A stretch of 37,278 nt of DNA from Corallococcus terminator (GCF_003611635.1 NZ_RAVZ01000054.1:1-37278); one strand, 5' to 3'. Counted from the stretch's first letter, positions 24,798 to 32,994 are shown. Program-made: numbers and translations. Notes: generated from the sequence alone by a model not told the origin.

Positions 24798-24981
24798 GGC
24801 GCGCGCGACTGTCCGGGCCCGGGTGTCCCCTGTCAACGACGGTCGCGCAACGCGCCTCGTCATCGCGAAGACACCGCACGAGGCCACACACTTTCAGTCC
24901 TCGTCCGCGCCGCGTCCCGATTCTTTCAGCTCCACGGAGGGCTCCTCCCGGGCATCGGGCCGGACAGTAGGATGCGGCGGC

Positions 24982-25191
24982 ATGAGCCCGAAGCGACTTC
25001 CAGAACAGGTCATGGAAGCACTCCTGAACTTCCTGGCGGAAGAGCCTGATCTCCGCGTGGGACAGGCGATTGCAATCGCCGCCTCCCGGCTGACGGGGCA
25101 GTGCGATCCCTTCTCGATCGAGGATGAGAAGATGATCAAGGCCCTGCAAGAACTGACCATGGAGTACCGGGCGAGAAGGGCCACCCGCTGA
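24982..25191 (+). CDS. Small conserved-type hypothetical protein
   Basis: A 69-residue soluble protein. [29 protein letters not shown], followed by [17 protein letters not shown], follows a pattern I associate with short bacterial proteins of the form PDLRxGQLIxNA...FxxEDExLxxxL, which have no established function. It is divergent from the methyltransferase gene and 103 bp upstream of the PEBP gene. The start at 24982 is the only reasonable ATG, with GTAGGATG upstream as a modest ribosome site. Confidence 0.7.
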   Translation: MSPKRLPEQVMEALLNFLAEEPDLRVGQAIAIAASRLTGQCDPFSIEDEKMIKALQELTMEYRARRATR

Positions 25192-25294
25192 AGCGCCATC
25201 CCTCCACATTGCGACAGTCGGTGTGCGGGGGCGCGCGCCTCCCGGTGCGGGTGGTTATTTTCGCGCCCCCTCTTCTTCCCCTGGAGCCCGCCGC

Positions 25295-25822
25295 ATGAAG
25301 GTCAATCCCTACGACGCCCTGCCCAAGGTGCCCTCCTTCACCGTCACCAGCACCGACGTGCGCGACGGGCAGACACTGTCCACCGCGCAGCTCAGCGGCA
25401 TCTTCGGCGCGGGCGGCAAGGACGTGTCGCCGCAGCTTTCCTGGAGCGGCTTCCCGGAAGGCACCCAGAGCTTCGTCGTCACCGTCTACGACCCGGACGC
25501 GCCCACCGCGAGCGGCTTCTGGCACTGGGCCGTGGTCAACCTGCCCCGCTCCACCACCAGCCTCCCCACCGACGCGGGCTCCGAGGACGGCAAGAAGCTC
25601 CCCTCCGGCGCCTTCCAGTTGCGCAACGACGGCGGCATCGCCCGCTACATCGGCGCCGCGCCTCCGCCGGGCCATGGCGCGCACCGCTACTTCATCGTCG
25701 TGCACGCCGTGGACGTGGAGTCGCTCGACGTGCCGAAGGACGCCTCTCCCGGCCTGCTCGGCTTCAACCTGTTCAGCCACACGCTCGCGCGCGCCACGCT
25801 CGTCGGCACGTACGGTCGCTGA
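25295..25822 (+). CDS. YbhB/YbcL-type PEBP (Raf kinase inhibitor-like) protein
   Basis: A 175-residue phosphatidylethanolamine-binding-protein-family member of normal size. Family motifs are [42 protein letters not shown], with the DPDAP ligand-site loop and the HW pair, and [13 protein letters not shown] near the C-terminus. Bacterial members are cytoplasmic or periplasmic small-ligand binders whose substrate is generally unknown; no signal peptide is present here. It converges with the nsrR gene, and the two stops are 26 bp apart with a hairpin across the junction. Confidence 0.94.
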   Translation: MKVNPYDALPKVPSFTVTSTDVRDGQTLSTAQLSGIFGAGGKDVSPQLSWSGFPEGTQSFVVTVYDPDAPTASGFWHWAVVNLPRSTTSLPTDAGSEDGKKLPSGAFQLRNDGGIARYIGAAPPPGHGAHRYFIVVHAVDVESLDVPKDASPGLLGFNLFSHTLARATLVGTYGR

Positions 25823-25832
25823 ACCTCTTCCC

Positions 25833-25867
25833 GGCCACGTCGGGGGCTTCAGCCCTCCGATGTGGCC
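25833..25867. terminator. Bidirectional terminator between PEBP and nsrR genes
   Basis: Nested inverted repeats: outer arms GGCCAC (25833-25838) and GTGGCC (25862-25867), inner arms GGGCT and AGCCC around a 2-base loop. It spans the nsrR stop codon at 25849. There is no T tract. Confidence 0.5.
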
Positions 25868-26301
25868 GTGGGGAAGAAGAGGTCGGCCAGGCCCGGCTTG
25901 GAGCGGCGCAGCAGGTCCTCCAGCGTGTACTTGTCCAGCGTGGCCAGGAACGCGTCCCGGGCCTCCGCCAGCACGCCCTTGAGGCCGCAGGCCGGCGCGA
26001 TGGGACAGGTGTTGCGCTCGCGGTCGAAGCACTCCACCAGGTGGAAGTCCGGTTCGCCCGCGCGCACCACCTTGCCCAGCCGGATGTCCCCCGGTGGCTT
26101 CGCCAGCAGCACACCCCCGGAGCGCCCCGGCTTCACCTCCACCCAGCCCTGCTGTCCCAGGGTCTGCACCACGCGCACCAGGTGGTGCTTGGAGATGCCG
26201 TAGGCGTCCGCCATCTCCTGCGTGGATGAGGGCCGGTCAGGACGCGCGGCCAGGTACATGAGGACGCGCAGCGCATAGTCAGCGTGAAGGGTCAGGTGCA
26301 A
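25849..26301 (-). CDS. nsrR: NsrR, Rrf2-family nitric-oxide-sensing repressor
   Basis: A 150-residue Rrf2 regulator. The N-terminus LHLTLHADYALRVLMYLA and helix-turn-helix ADAYGISKHHLVRVVQTL are typical. The iron-sulphur ligands are Cys91, Cys99 and Cys105 (ECF...NTCPIAPACGLKGVL), and Asp8 lies where characterised NsrR has a fourth, aspartate ligand. NsrR holds a [4Fe-4S] cluster that nitric oxide destroys, releasing DNA. A matching operator lies at 27711-27745, before the first gene of this operon, so the operon is autoregulated. The start is TTG at 26301, two bases after the reductase stop; no ATG would give the full DNA-binding domain. Third gene of the globin-reductase-nsrR operon. Confidence 0.9.
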   Translation of the reverse strand: MHLTLHADYALRVLMYLAARPDRPSSTQEMADAYGISKHHLVRVVQTLGQQGWVEVKPGRSGGVLLAKPPGDIRLGKVVRAGEPDFHLVECFDRERNTCPIAPACGLKGVLAEARDAFLATLDKYTLEDLLRRSKPGLADLFFPTATSEG

Positions 26302-26303
26302 GG

Positions 26304-27299
26304 TCAGGCGGCTCCGGCGACTCGCCCTGCTGGCGACGTGCTCGGCAGGAAGGCATCCGCGTGGATGTCCTTCAGCGAGAACCCCGCCAGGAAGAGCTTC
26401 TTGCGCAGGGATAGCACCCCTTCGGCGTTCCCGCAGAGGTAGGCCCGCCAGCCCGTGGGCCGCTTCGGCACGGTGGCGAGCACGAGCGCCTCCAGCGCCC
26501 CTTCGCGCACGTCCCCACCGCCGCCTGCCAGCACGGTGGGCTGGTAGTGGAGGTTCGGGTGCCACGCCGCCCATTCGCGCAGCCTCTCCACGAGGTACAG
26601 GCCGCCCGGCTCCCGAGCGCCGTGGAACAGGTGGATGGGCCCGGTGTGCCCGGCTTCCAGCGCGTCCCGGACAATCCCATACAGTGGCGCGAGCCCCGTG
26701 CCCGTACCCGCCAGCAACAACGGAGCTTCCGGCTGTCCGGGCACGTAGAAGCAATCTCCCGCCGGGCCCTGCACCTCCACGCGCTCGCCGGGCCGCACGT
26801 CCCGGGCCAGCCAGCCACTCATGGCGCCCCCAGGAATGAGCCGCACATGGAGCTCCAGGGTGCGCTCCCGGGGCAGGCTCGCCAGCGAGTAGCTGCGGGC
26901 AAGCCCGTCTTCGCGCACCACCGTGACGTACTGCCCCGCCCGGTAGGAGAGCGGGCCTTCCGTCTCCAACCGCACTGACAGCACGTCCGGGGACAGCGAC
27001 TCCAACGCGACGATGCGCGCGGGGATGCGCAGCTCGCGGGCGCCCGCCACCTCCAGCACCGCGCCGTCCGGGAGCCGGCACGCGCACGCGAGGAAGTAGT
27101 TGCGCGCCTGGAGCGTGTCCTTGAGTCCGACCTGCGCGGCCGGGGGCACGGTGCCCTCCACCGCGCGCATCAGACAGGACTGGCACGCGCCCGCCTTGCA
27201 CGCGTGGGGCACATTCACGCCCTGCCGCAAGAGGCCGTCCAGCACCGTCTCCCCGGACTCCAGCGGGTACCACGCGGCTTCGTGTTTCACCTTCGCCAT
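26304..27299 (-). CDS. [2Fe-2S] ferredoxin-flavin reductase, partner of the truncated globin
   Basis: A 331-residue electron-transfer protein. Domains in order: a plant-type ferredoxin with C34-x4-C39-x2-C42 and a fourth Cys at 72 or 74; an FAD-binding beta-barrel with RSYSLAS at 135-141; and an NAD(P)-binding domain with LLLAGTGTGLAPLYG at 195-208. The layout is that of oxygenase reductases such as BenC. In flavohaemoglobin the FAD/NAD domains are fused to a globin; here the globin is the separate gene 19 bp upstream. The sensible role is to reduce the globin haem for NO dioxygenation. It is preceded by the globin and followed 2 bp later by nsrR. Confidence 0.9.
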   Translation of the reverse strand: MAKVKHEAAWYPLESGETVLDGLLRQGVNVPHACKAGACQSCLMRAVEGTVPPAAQVGLKDTLQARNYFLACACRLPDGAVLEVAGARELRIPARIVALESLSPDVLSVRLETEGPLSYRAGQYVTVVREDGLARSYSLASLPRERTLELHVRLIPGGAMSGWLARDVRPGERVEVQGPAGDCFYVPGQPEAPLLLAGTGTGLAPLYGIVRDALEAGHTGPIHLFHGAREPGGLYLVERLREWAAWHPNLHYQPTVLAGGGGDVREGALEALVLATVPKRPTGWRAYLCGNAEGVLSLRKKLFLAGFSLKDIHADAFLPSTSPAGRVAGAA

Positions 27300-27318
27300 G
27301 GCGATCCCCTTTCCGGAC

Positions 27319-27684
27319 TCAGCGGTTCAGCACATCCGCCCGGGCCCCCTCCGCGACCGCCATCACCTTCCCCACCAGCTCCGCGGACACGCCCAGCTCC
27401 TCCAGCGTCTCCTTCAGGTGCCCCGCCACGGCGTTGAAGTGCGTCTCATTCAAGCCGCGCTGGACCAGCGGCCGGTGGCCCTCGCGCATGTCCTTGCCCG
27501 AGTAGTTCGCGGGGCCCCCGCACACCATCGTCAGGAACGCCTTCTGCTTCGCGGCCTGGCGCTCCATGTCCACGGTCTCGAAGAAGTGGCTGATGCGCTC
27601 GTCGCCCAGCACCTTCCGGTAGAAGAGCTCCACCGCCGCCGCCATCGCCGGCTCTCCGCCAATCTGCTCGTACACGCTCGACAT
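27319..27684 (-). CDS. glbN: Group I truncated haemoglobin
   Basis: A 121-residue 2-on-2 globin. YEQIGGEPAMAAAVELFYRKVL starts the fold, with Tyr22 at B10. FF at 34-35 covers the CD1 Phe, and His70 in MREGHRPL is the proximal haem ligand. HFNAVAGHLKETLEELGV follows as in GlbN proteins. Group I globins of this kind detoxify nitric oxide by dioxygenation when supplied with electrons. It is the first gene of an operon with a flavin/[2Fe-2S] reductase and NsrR, directly behind an NsrR-type operator, which strongly supports an NO-defence role. The start has GGGGAG as ribosome site. Confidence 0.93.
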   Translation of the reverse strand: MSSVYEQIGGEPAMAAAVELFYRKVLGDERISHFFETVDMERQAAKQKAFLTMVCGGPANYSGKDMREGHRPLVQRGLNETHFNAVAGHLKETLEELGVSAELVGKVMAVAEGARADVLNR

Positions 27685-27710
27685 GTCGCAGCTCCCCGCC
27701 CGGACCCGGG

Positions 27711-27757
27711 CCCTTAAAGATGCATTCAGGATGCATCTTTAAGGGCTGGCCCGTCAA
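27711..27757 (-). promoter_or_regulatory. NsrR operator and promoter of the globin operon
   Basis: Perfect 15-bp arms, CCCTTAAAGATGCAT (27711-27725) and ATGCATCTTTAAGGG (27731-27745), flank the 5-base spacer TCAGG. The inner AAGATGCAT...ATGCATCTT reproduces the known NsrR consensus of inverted AAGATGYAT half-sites. On the minus strand TTGACG at 27757-27752 is a good -35, which would place the -10 within the palindrome, so bound NsrR would block polymerase. The globin start is 26 bases downstream. Confidence 0.88.
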
Positions 27758-27825
27758 TCCGCCTGAAGCAGCGGAGCTGTTCGCACCGATTCGGTGGGAC
27801 GACGCTCGGCTTCGGCGTGTCGGGG

Positions 27826-27847
27826 GGGGCAGCGCCTACGCCGCCCC
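27826..27847 (-). terminator. Possible terminator at the end of the lipid operon
   Basis: On the minus strand GGGGCGGCG and CGCTGCCCC pair as a 9-bp stem with one G-U wobble and a 4-base loop, overlapping the stop codon of the last lipid-operon gene. There is no U tract. Confidence 0.35.
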
Positions 27848-28771
27848 GCTCACCGGCTGTGCCGGCAGTTGGAGCGTGGGCGCCACGATGCGCGCCAATT
27901 GCGGCATCCGGCCGTGCTTGCACTCCACCAGGAAGCCGTGGAGCAGCTCCGCGGACAGGCCGTGCAGCATCAACCGGAAGCCCGCGCGCATCGTCGTCAA
28001 TGGCACCAGCGGATGGCGGTTGTTCACCAGCGCCACCAGCCCCGGCGCCTGGAGCAGCGTCGCGACGTAGATGGCGATGGTCTCATCCAACTGCAACGAA
28101 TTGCTCGCGCGCCAGAAGTCCCGGTCCGTGAGGAACAACTGATACATCGGAGTGAAGAGCTCGATGGCCGATTGCAGGTCCAGGAAGTTCGTCCACCCGT
28201 TCGGCATCTCCTGGATGGGGAACTCGTCCGACACGCCACTGAAGTCCAGCTTCGCCGGCGGCGACAACGTGCGCCCCTGGTCCCTCAATGCACGGCTCAG
28301 CCGGATGACGAAGTTGTAGAGGTTCAGGTCGTGGTTCAGGAAGATCTCATCCCGGACGTGCACCAGCTCCGTCGGACGGATGGGGTTCGTGGGCACGTTC
28401 AACTCCGACGCGTTCCGGGCGATGAAGTCGAGAATCTCCGAGCCCACGTGGAAGTGCCGCAGGATGAGGTAGTTGGCCTCCGGGCTCACCCACGTCTTCA
28501 GCCCCCACGCCAAGAGCCGGTGCAGCAGCTTCGAGGACGTGAAGCGGTTGGGCATGAAGATCTTCATGCACTGGAACAGGATGATGCACAGCCGCGCGAT
28601 GGGCCGGATGACCGGCAGCATGAACTGCCTCGCCCGCGAACGCTGATCCACCAGCATCGCCGCCTTGGTCCGCTCGTGCATCGGCAGGCTGCGGTCCAGG
28701 AACAGCGCGACCCAGGGGTCGGGATCCCTCGGGTCGTGCGGTTCGCTGTTCAGCAGTTCGACGGGATCCAT
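27836..28771 (-). CDS. Uncharacterised protein of the lipid operon
   Basis: A 311-residue protein that I cannot assign to a characterised family. It has a polar N-terminus (PHDPRDPDPWVALFLD), a hydrophobic stretch MLPVIRPIARLCIILFQCMKIF at about 52-73, and a mainly helical remainder. That remainder includes ANYLILRHFHVGSEILDFIARN and DEIFLNHDLNLYNFVIRL, whose His/Asp/Glu spacing could bind metal (inference). No signal peptide is seen. It starts 3 bp after the desaturase stop, so it belongs to the same transcription unit as the desaturase, the ketosynthase/di-iron fusion and the cupin-type oxygenase. A part in handling the lipid product is implied only by position. Confidence 0.8.
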   Translation of the reverse strand: MDPVELLNSEPHDPRDPDPWVALFLDRSLPMHERTKAAMLVDQRSRARQFMLPVIRPIARLCIILFQCMKIFMPNRFTSSKLLHRLLAWGLKTWVSPEANYLILRHFHVGSEILDFIARNASELNVPTNPIRPTELVHVRDEIFLNHDLNLYNFVIRLSRALRDQGRTLSPPAKLDFSGVSDEFPIQEMPNGWTNFLDLQSAIELFTPMYQLFLTDRDFWRASNSLQLDETIAIYVATLLQAPGLVALVNNRHPLVPLTTMRAGFRLMLHGLSAELLHGFLVECKHGRMPQLARIVAPTLQLPAQPVSGAA

Positions 28772-28774
28772 GGT

Positions 28775-29647
28775 TCACCGGGACAGGGGGACGGAAATGG
28801 GACCCGACGGCGCCGGTCGGTGCATGCGCGCTTCGATGTCCGCCGGAGCCGGAACGCGCAGGTCGCTGGCAAGCCCCAGCCGCTCGAACAATCGCAGCAC
28901 GTGCCAGATGAAGTCGAACTGTCCTGGCAACAATCCGTGCCGCGCGCTCGACGGGAAGCTGTGGTGGTTCGCATGCCACCCCTCGCCCAGCGTGAACCAC
29001 CCCATGAACACGCCGTTGCGCGCCTGATGCACCTCCGCGTACGGACGCTCGCCCCAGAGGTGCGCCACGCTGTCGATGGCGTCCCCCAGGTTGAAGATGA
29101 CCACCAGCATGCCCCAGGCCGCCGCCACCCCCACCGGCCCGAAGAGCAGGTAGCCGCCTCCCACCAGGGCCAGCACGTGGAGCAGGCAGAGGACCGCGTA
29201 CGGCCCGGGCCGGCTCACGAAGGCGTACCAGGGGTCCGCCGCCACGTCCTTCGCCAGATGGTTGTATTGCAGGTTGCTGCGCGGCCGATGCCACCCGTCG
29301 TAGAGCACCCGCAGCGGCCCCGCGACGGAGTACAGGAAGCACACCACCGGGTTGCGCGTACCGATGTACCAGCCCACGTGCGCCCACCAGAACCCGTCCA
29401 GCACGGGCGAGTGCGGATCCCCCGCCACGTCCGTGTGCGAATGGTGCCAGCGGTGGTTGCCCGCCCATTGGATGGGCGTCCCCGCCGGCAGGCCCACCGT
29501 CACGAACAGCCGCTCCAGCCAGCGGTTCAACTTCAACGAGCGGTGCGACAACACCCGGTGGTAGGCGACGTTGATGGCCAGCCCCGCGAGCAGGAAGTAG
29601 CCCGCGCAGAACGGAACCAGCCACAGCGGGTGCAGGGGCTCAGACAT
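28775..29647 (-). CDS. Membrane fatty-acid desaturase (acyl-CoA desaturase type)
   Basis: A 290-residue integral membrane di-iron desaturase. The three His boxes are AYHRVLSHRSLK (HxxxxH, His30 and His35), NHRWHHSHTD (HxxHH) and GEGWHANHHSFP (HxxHH), with four transmembrane segments around them. This is the delta-9 stearoyl-CoA/acyl-CoA desaturase arrangement. The ATG at 29647 overlaps the ketosynthase stop by 8 bases and has GGAGGAG as ribosome site; a TTG two codons earlier is less likely. Coupling to a ketosynthase-di-iron fusion suggests that it desaturates the acyl chain of that pathway's substrate or product, beyond general membrane adaptation. Confidence 0.93.
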   Translation of the reverse strand: MSEPLHPLWLVPFCAGYFLLAGLAINVAYHRVLSHRSLKLNRWLERLFVTVGLPAGTPIQWAGNHRWHHSHTDVAGDPHSPVLDGFWWAHVGWYIGTRNPVVCFLYSVAGPLRVLYDGWHRPRSNLQYNHLAKDVAADPWYAFVSRPGPYAVLCLLHVLALVGGGYLLFGPVGVAAAWGMLVVIFNLGDAIDSVAHLWGERPYAEVHQARNGVFMGWFTLGEGWHANHHSFPSSARHGLLPGQFDFIWHVLRLFERLGLASDLRVPAPADIEARMHRPAPSGPISVPLSR

Positions 29648-31514
29648 TGCCAAGCTCCTCCAACTGCAACCGGTACAGCCGCGCCGTCACCTTCGCCGTC
29701 TTCACGACGCGCTCCGCCAGCTCCGGCGTGAGGATGCCGGAGGCCAGCGCCCCGTCCAGCCGGTCCAGGTGCGTGGCGTCATTTTCCCCGTGGTACAGGA
29801 AGAAGCGCACCTGGTCGTCCGTGAGGCCGAGCTGGTCCTTGATGGCCGTGCCCCAGCGGCGCGCCACCCGGTTGCCCAGGCCCTCGATGATGAACATCGC
29901 GCCCAGCAGGTCGAACGGGTTCTCCTGGCTGGCGCGCTGGAACATCCACGCGGACAGCGCCTCGCTGCCAATGTTCTTCGGCGCGCGGGTGATGGCCTCC
30001 TTGGAGCCGCCCACCGACACGTAGTGCCGCTCCAGCATCTCGTAGTCCCGGTGTTCGTCCCGGGCGTGGTGGATGAAGGAGGAGCGCAGCGCCAGGTGGT
30101 CCGCCGTGATGCTGGACGCCGCGCGGGCAATCCACCGCGAACCCTCCACCACCTGCTGGCGCAGGTTGATGAGCAGCGATTGGTAGTCCTCCACGGTGAA
30201 GACGCCGCGGTTCAGCTTCGACAACATGGGCACCTGGTTCAGGCTGGATTCGAAGTCCACCCAGACGTGCGTCAATTCGCGCACCAGCTTCTCGCGCAAG
30301 GGATCGCCGTCCACCTTCGGGGTGAGCGGCAGCGGGCCCGGCTCCGGCAATGTGGCCTGGACGCCAACCTCGGGCGCCGCGCGCTCCGGGCCCACGACGG
30401 TGAGCATGGCGTAGCAGGTGATGAAGCCGCCGCTCTCCGGCACCATGCAGAAGATGCGCTGGCCGGGGCGCGCCTTCCCCTCGTTCACCAGTTCCTCCAG
30501 CATGAGGAAGATGGAGGCGCAGCCGGTGTTGCCGCGCGTGGAGAGGTTGGTGAACCAGCGCTCCTCCGGGATGCGCACGCCGCCCTTCTCCAGCAGCTTC
30601 ACGATGGGCTGCTTGAAGTAGTGGGACGAGTAGTGGACGCAGAACCAGTCCAGCTCCTCCGGCTTGATGCGCCCCTGGTCCATCAGCGCGAAGAAGCCGT
30701 CCACGCCCAGCGCCACCAGCGACTCCAGCCGGCGGATGTCCTGCTTGATGTTGAAGAAGCCCTGGGCCGCGGCCTGCGTGACGTCGGGCGCGTCCAGCCA
30801 ACTGGGACCGAAGCCGCCGTCCGGAGCGCGGTTGGCGCCCACGGACATGCCCAGCTCGTGCCGGTTCGCATGCGAGCGGATGTCCATCCACTCCACCTTG
30901 AGGGACAGGCGCGTCGGGTGCGGTGTGTCCTGCACCACCGCCGCGCCCGCGCCGTCGGAGAGCATCCAGCGCAGGAACTCCGCGTCGAAGGGAACGGGCC
31001 CGTCTCCGGCGACCTCCTCGTAGTGGCTGGCCTTGATGAGGCGGCTGACCAGTTCGCTGGCGCAGACCACCGCCCGCTTCGACACCCCGGCGGCCACCTG
31101 GAGCGACGCCATGCGCAGGGCCTGCATGCCGCTGGAACAGATGCCGTGCAGGGACGCGATTTCACACGCGGGGCCTCCGAGCGCCCGGTGCACCTGGCTG
31201 GCGAAGCCGGGCAGCACCAGGTCCCCCTGCGTGCTGCCCGTGACGAGCAGGTCCATCTCATTCAGCGTGATGGGCGAGCGCGACAGCGCGTCATGGATGG
31301 CGTGGACCGCCAGGTCCCAGTTGCGAAAGAGCGTCTTCTGCTCGCGGTCGATGGCGTAGTGGCGGTGGGTGATGCCGTTCTGGGAGAGCACGCGGCTGCG
31401 CGCGCGCGAAGGGCTGCCCCGCACCCTGCCGAGGTAGTCCTCCATCTCGTCGTTGGAAATGGGTTCGCCGGGGAGGAACTTCCCCAGGCTCGTGATGAAC
31501 GCGTCGTGGGCCAT
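29640..31514 (-). CDS. Ketosynthase III fused to a haem-oxygenase-like di-iron domain
   Basis: A 624-residue fusion. Residues 1-375 are a KAS III-type ketosynthase with Cys126 in HGICSSGMQAL, His294 or His298 in CVHYSSHYFKQ and Asn329 in TRGNTGCASIF, giving a complete Cys-His-Asn triad. After a linker (380-400), residues 405-624 are an all-helical iron-containing redox domain. Its likely ligands are Glu457 (VVEGSRW), His482-Glu487-His488 (IHHARDEHRDYEML), Glu544 (FIIEGLGNR) and Asp579-His582 (HGENDATHLDRL). Haem-oxygenase-like di-iron enzymes such as UndA oxidise or decarboxylate fatty acids and amino acids. The protein may therefore extend an acyl chain and then oxidatively modify it. It is coupled to a desaturase; the product is unknown. 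Confidence 0.88.
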   Translation of the reverse strand: MAHDAFITSLGKFLPGEPISNDEMEDYLGRVRGSPSRARSRVLSQNGITHRHYAIDREQKTLFRNWDLAVHAIHDALSRSPITLNEMDLLVTGSTQGDLVLPGFASQVHRALGGPACEIASLHGICSSGMQALRMASLQVAAGVSKRAVVCASELVSRLIKASHYEEVAGDGPVPFDAEFLRWMLSDGAGAAVVQDTPHPTRLSLKVEWMDIRSHANRHELGMSVGANRAPDGGFGPSWLDAPDVTQAAAQGFFNIKQDIRRLESLVALGVDGFFALMDQGRIKPEELDWFCVHYSSHYFKQPIVKLLEKGGVRIPEERWFTNLSTRGNTGCASIFLMLEELVNEGKARPGQRIFCMVPESGGFITCYAMLTVVGPERAAPEVGVQATLPEPGPLPLTPKVDGDPLREKLVRELTHVWVDFESSLNQVPMLSKLNRGVFTVEDYQSLLINLRQQVVEGSRWIARAASSITADHLALRSSFIHHARDEHRDYEMLERHYVSVGGSKEAITRAPKNIGSEALSAWMFQRASQENPFDLLGAMFIIEGLGNRVARRWGTAIKDQLGLTDDQVRFFLYHGENDATHLDRLDGALASGILTPELAERVVKTAKVTARLYRLQLEELGNV

Positions 31515-31598
31515 GGCTCACACCATAAGCGGAGCCCTGCCACGACGCAGGCGGAGGCGCACGGACACTGTCTGTGCGCCTCGCGGACCCCGGGGGAA

Positions 31599-32477
31599 TC
31601 AGGCGGGGAGGAGCTGGCGCGCCCGGCGGACCACGCGCTCCACGCCGCTCTTCATGTGATCCAACGGAAGGAAGCGGTTCACCGGCACGGGCCGGTACCC
31701 CACGCGTCCCAGGCGCGTGCGCAGCGCGTGGTTGGCTCGCAGCGCGCGCAGGTGGCGGGCCGTCTCACGCGTGTTGAAGATGATGGAGAGCGACACGGAG
31801 ACATCCTCCAGGCCGTTCTTCACGTAGTGCGGCGCCACGAAGGGGATGTGCAGCGCGTCGCCGGGGCCGAACTCGTAGCGCGTCGCCGTCGCGTCGAAGG
31901 TGTCCCGGTAGTTCACCCGCGAGCCGGAGCGCACGACGAACGACTCCAGGTCGGGCGCGGGCACCACCTGCTCATCCCACGCCGGTGAGACGTGCACCGC
32001 CTTGCGCCCCCGGAACTGCATCAACAGCGTGGAGTAGCGGTCCAGGTGGAAGGGCGTGACGCTGCCAGGGGAGGCGATGAACAGGTAGAGCATTGGATCC
32101 ACGGCGGTGTGGCCCACGCCCTGCGCCTGCATCAGCGACTCCACCTCCGCGAGCAGCGCGCGGAACAACTCCTTGAAGCTGGGGTCCTGCTCCGGTGCGC
32201 GAAGCATGATGTACGAATTGCTCGTCATCATGTTCTCCACCGTGTCCTTCAGCGACAGCCCGGTGCGGTGGTCCACGTGCGCGCGGTCGAAGTCCGCGTC
32301 CTTGGGCAGCAGGCCGGAGCTGAAGAACACGTTGTCGGCGGGCAGCCGCTGCGCCACCCCCGCCAGGTTCTCCAACTCCAACGCCGGATGTCCCAGCAGC
32401 GTGTGACGGCACCGGTAGGACTCACGGTCGAAACACAACGGCGCTTCAGCGGATTCAAAGATGCGCTTCATGGACAC
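31599..32477 (-). CDS. Cupin/JmjC-type Fe(II) oxygenase
   Basis: A 292-residue protein with the JmjC/cupin_8 core: His144-x-Asp146 in TPFHLDRYSTLLMQFRGRKAVHVSP and His217 in GDALHIPFVAPHYVKNG, giving the two-His one-carboxylate iron site. It is likely a 2-oxoglutarate-dependent hydroxylase of a protein or small molecule. It is the first gene of the minus-strand lipid operon, 84 bp before the ketosynthase fusion, so a lipid or carrier-bound substrate is possible. GTG at 32477 has GGGAG at ideal spacing; ATG at 32471 is the alternative. Confidence 0.85.
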   Translation of the reverse strand: MSMKRIFESAEAPLCFDRESYRCRHTLLGHPALELENLAGVAQRLPADNVFFSSGLLPKDADFDRAHVDHRTGLSLKDTVENMMTSNSYIMLRAPEQDPSFKELFRALLAEVESLMQAQGVGHTAVDPMLYLFIASPGSVTPFHLDRYSTLLMQFRGRKAVHVSPAWDEQVVPAPDLESFVVRSGSRVNYRDTFDATATRYEFGPGDALHIPFVAPHYVKNGLEDVSVSLSIIFNTRETARHLRALRANHALRTRLGRVGYRPVPVNRFLPLDHMKSGVERVVRRARQLLPA

Positions 32478-32549
32478 GACGAACTCCCTACCGCCTTCGC
32501 GGCGTGGTGTTCACCAGATGCCAACAGAGCGCATGTCCTCCGTCAAAAT

Positions 32550-32630
32550 GGGGCGTTTTGCCCCGCGTTGTTTCTCCTGAAACCAACGTACGTCCGCTGC
32601 TGAACGGTGCGGGGCCTGGAATGCAGGCCC
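32550..32630. promoter_or_regulatory. Two small dyads in a divergent intergenic region
   Basis: GGGGC-GTTTT-GCCCC at 32550-32564 overlaps CAAAA-N7-TTTTG (32544-32560), and GGGCCTG-GAATG-CAGGCCC lies at 32612-32630. Both are between the divergent starts of the cupin-type oxygenase (32477) and the GlsB-like gene (32725). They may be operators or leader hairpins. I see nothing else in this 247-bp gap. Confidence 0.35.
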
Positions 32631-32724
32631 TCCGGTCGGAGAGGCATCGTCCTTGGGGGTGGGGCAAGCATCCTGGAGGCATCGTGCCCATGTTGCTCCC
32701 ATTCATTTGCGAAGGGGGAACGAC

Positions 32725-32994
32725 ATGGGCTTGGAAGCAATCCTGTTGTGGGCGGTCATTGGCCTCATCGCCGGGTGGCTCGCGTCCGCGGTGGTCGGGG
32801 GCGGTTACGGCGTGGTGGGCGACATCGTGGTGGGCGTGGTCGGTGCGTTCCTGGGCGGCTTCATCTTCCGGGCGCTCGGCACGAGTGCTCCGTTCGGCGG
32901 ACTCGCGGGCACCATCTTCGTGGCATTCATTGGAGCGGTGGTGCTGCTATTGGTGCTCCGGGCCATTCGATCGGCCACCGTCCGAAGGGCCTGA
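32725..32994 (+). CDS. GlsB/YeaQ/YmgE-family membrane protein
   Basis: An 89-residue membrane protein with three hydrophobic segments. It has the family's repeated Gly-rich pattern: GLIAGWLASAVVGGGYGVVGDIVVGVVGAFLGG, then GGLAGTIFVAFIGAVVLLLVLRAI. These small transglycosylase-associated or stress-response proteins are envelope components induced under stress; the mechanism is not known. GGGGGA at proper spacing supports the ATG at 32725. A rho-independent terminator follows, so it is probably a single-gene unit. Confidence 0.92.
   Translation: MGLEAILLWAVIGLIAGWLASAVVGGGYGVVGDIVVGVVGAFLGGFIFRALGTSAPFGGLAGTIFVAFIGAVVLLLVLRAIRSATVRRA

Noticed and set aside
22647-25049. An 800-residue plus-strand open frame antisense to the methionine S-methyltransferase-like gene
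   Set aside because: Low-complexity Arg/Gln/Glu/His sequence typical of a shadow frame; the minus-strand protein is clearly real.
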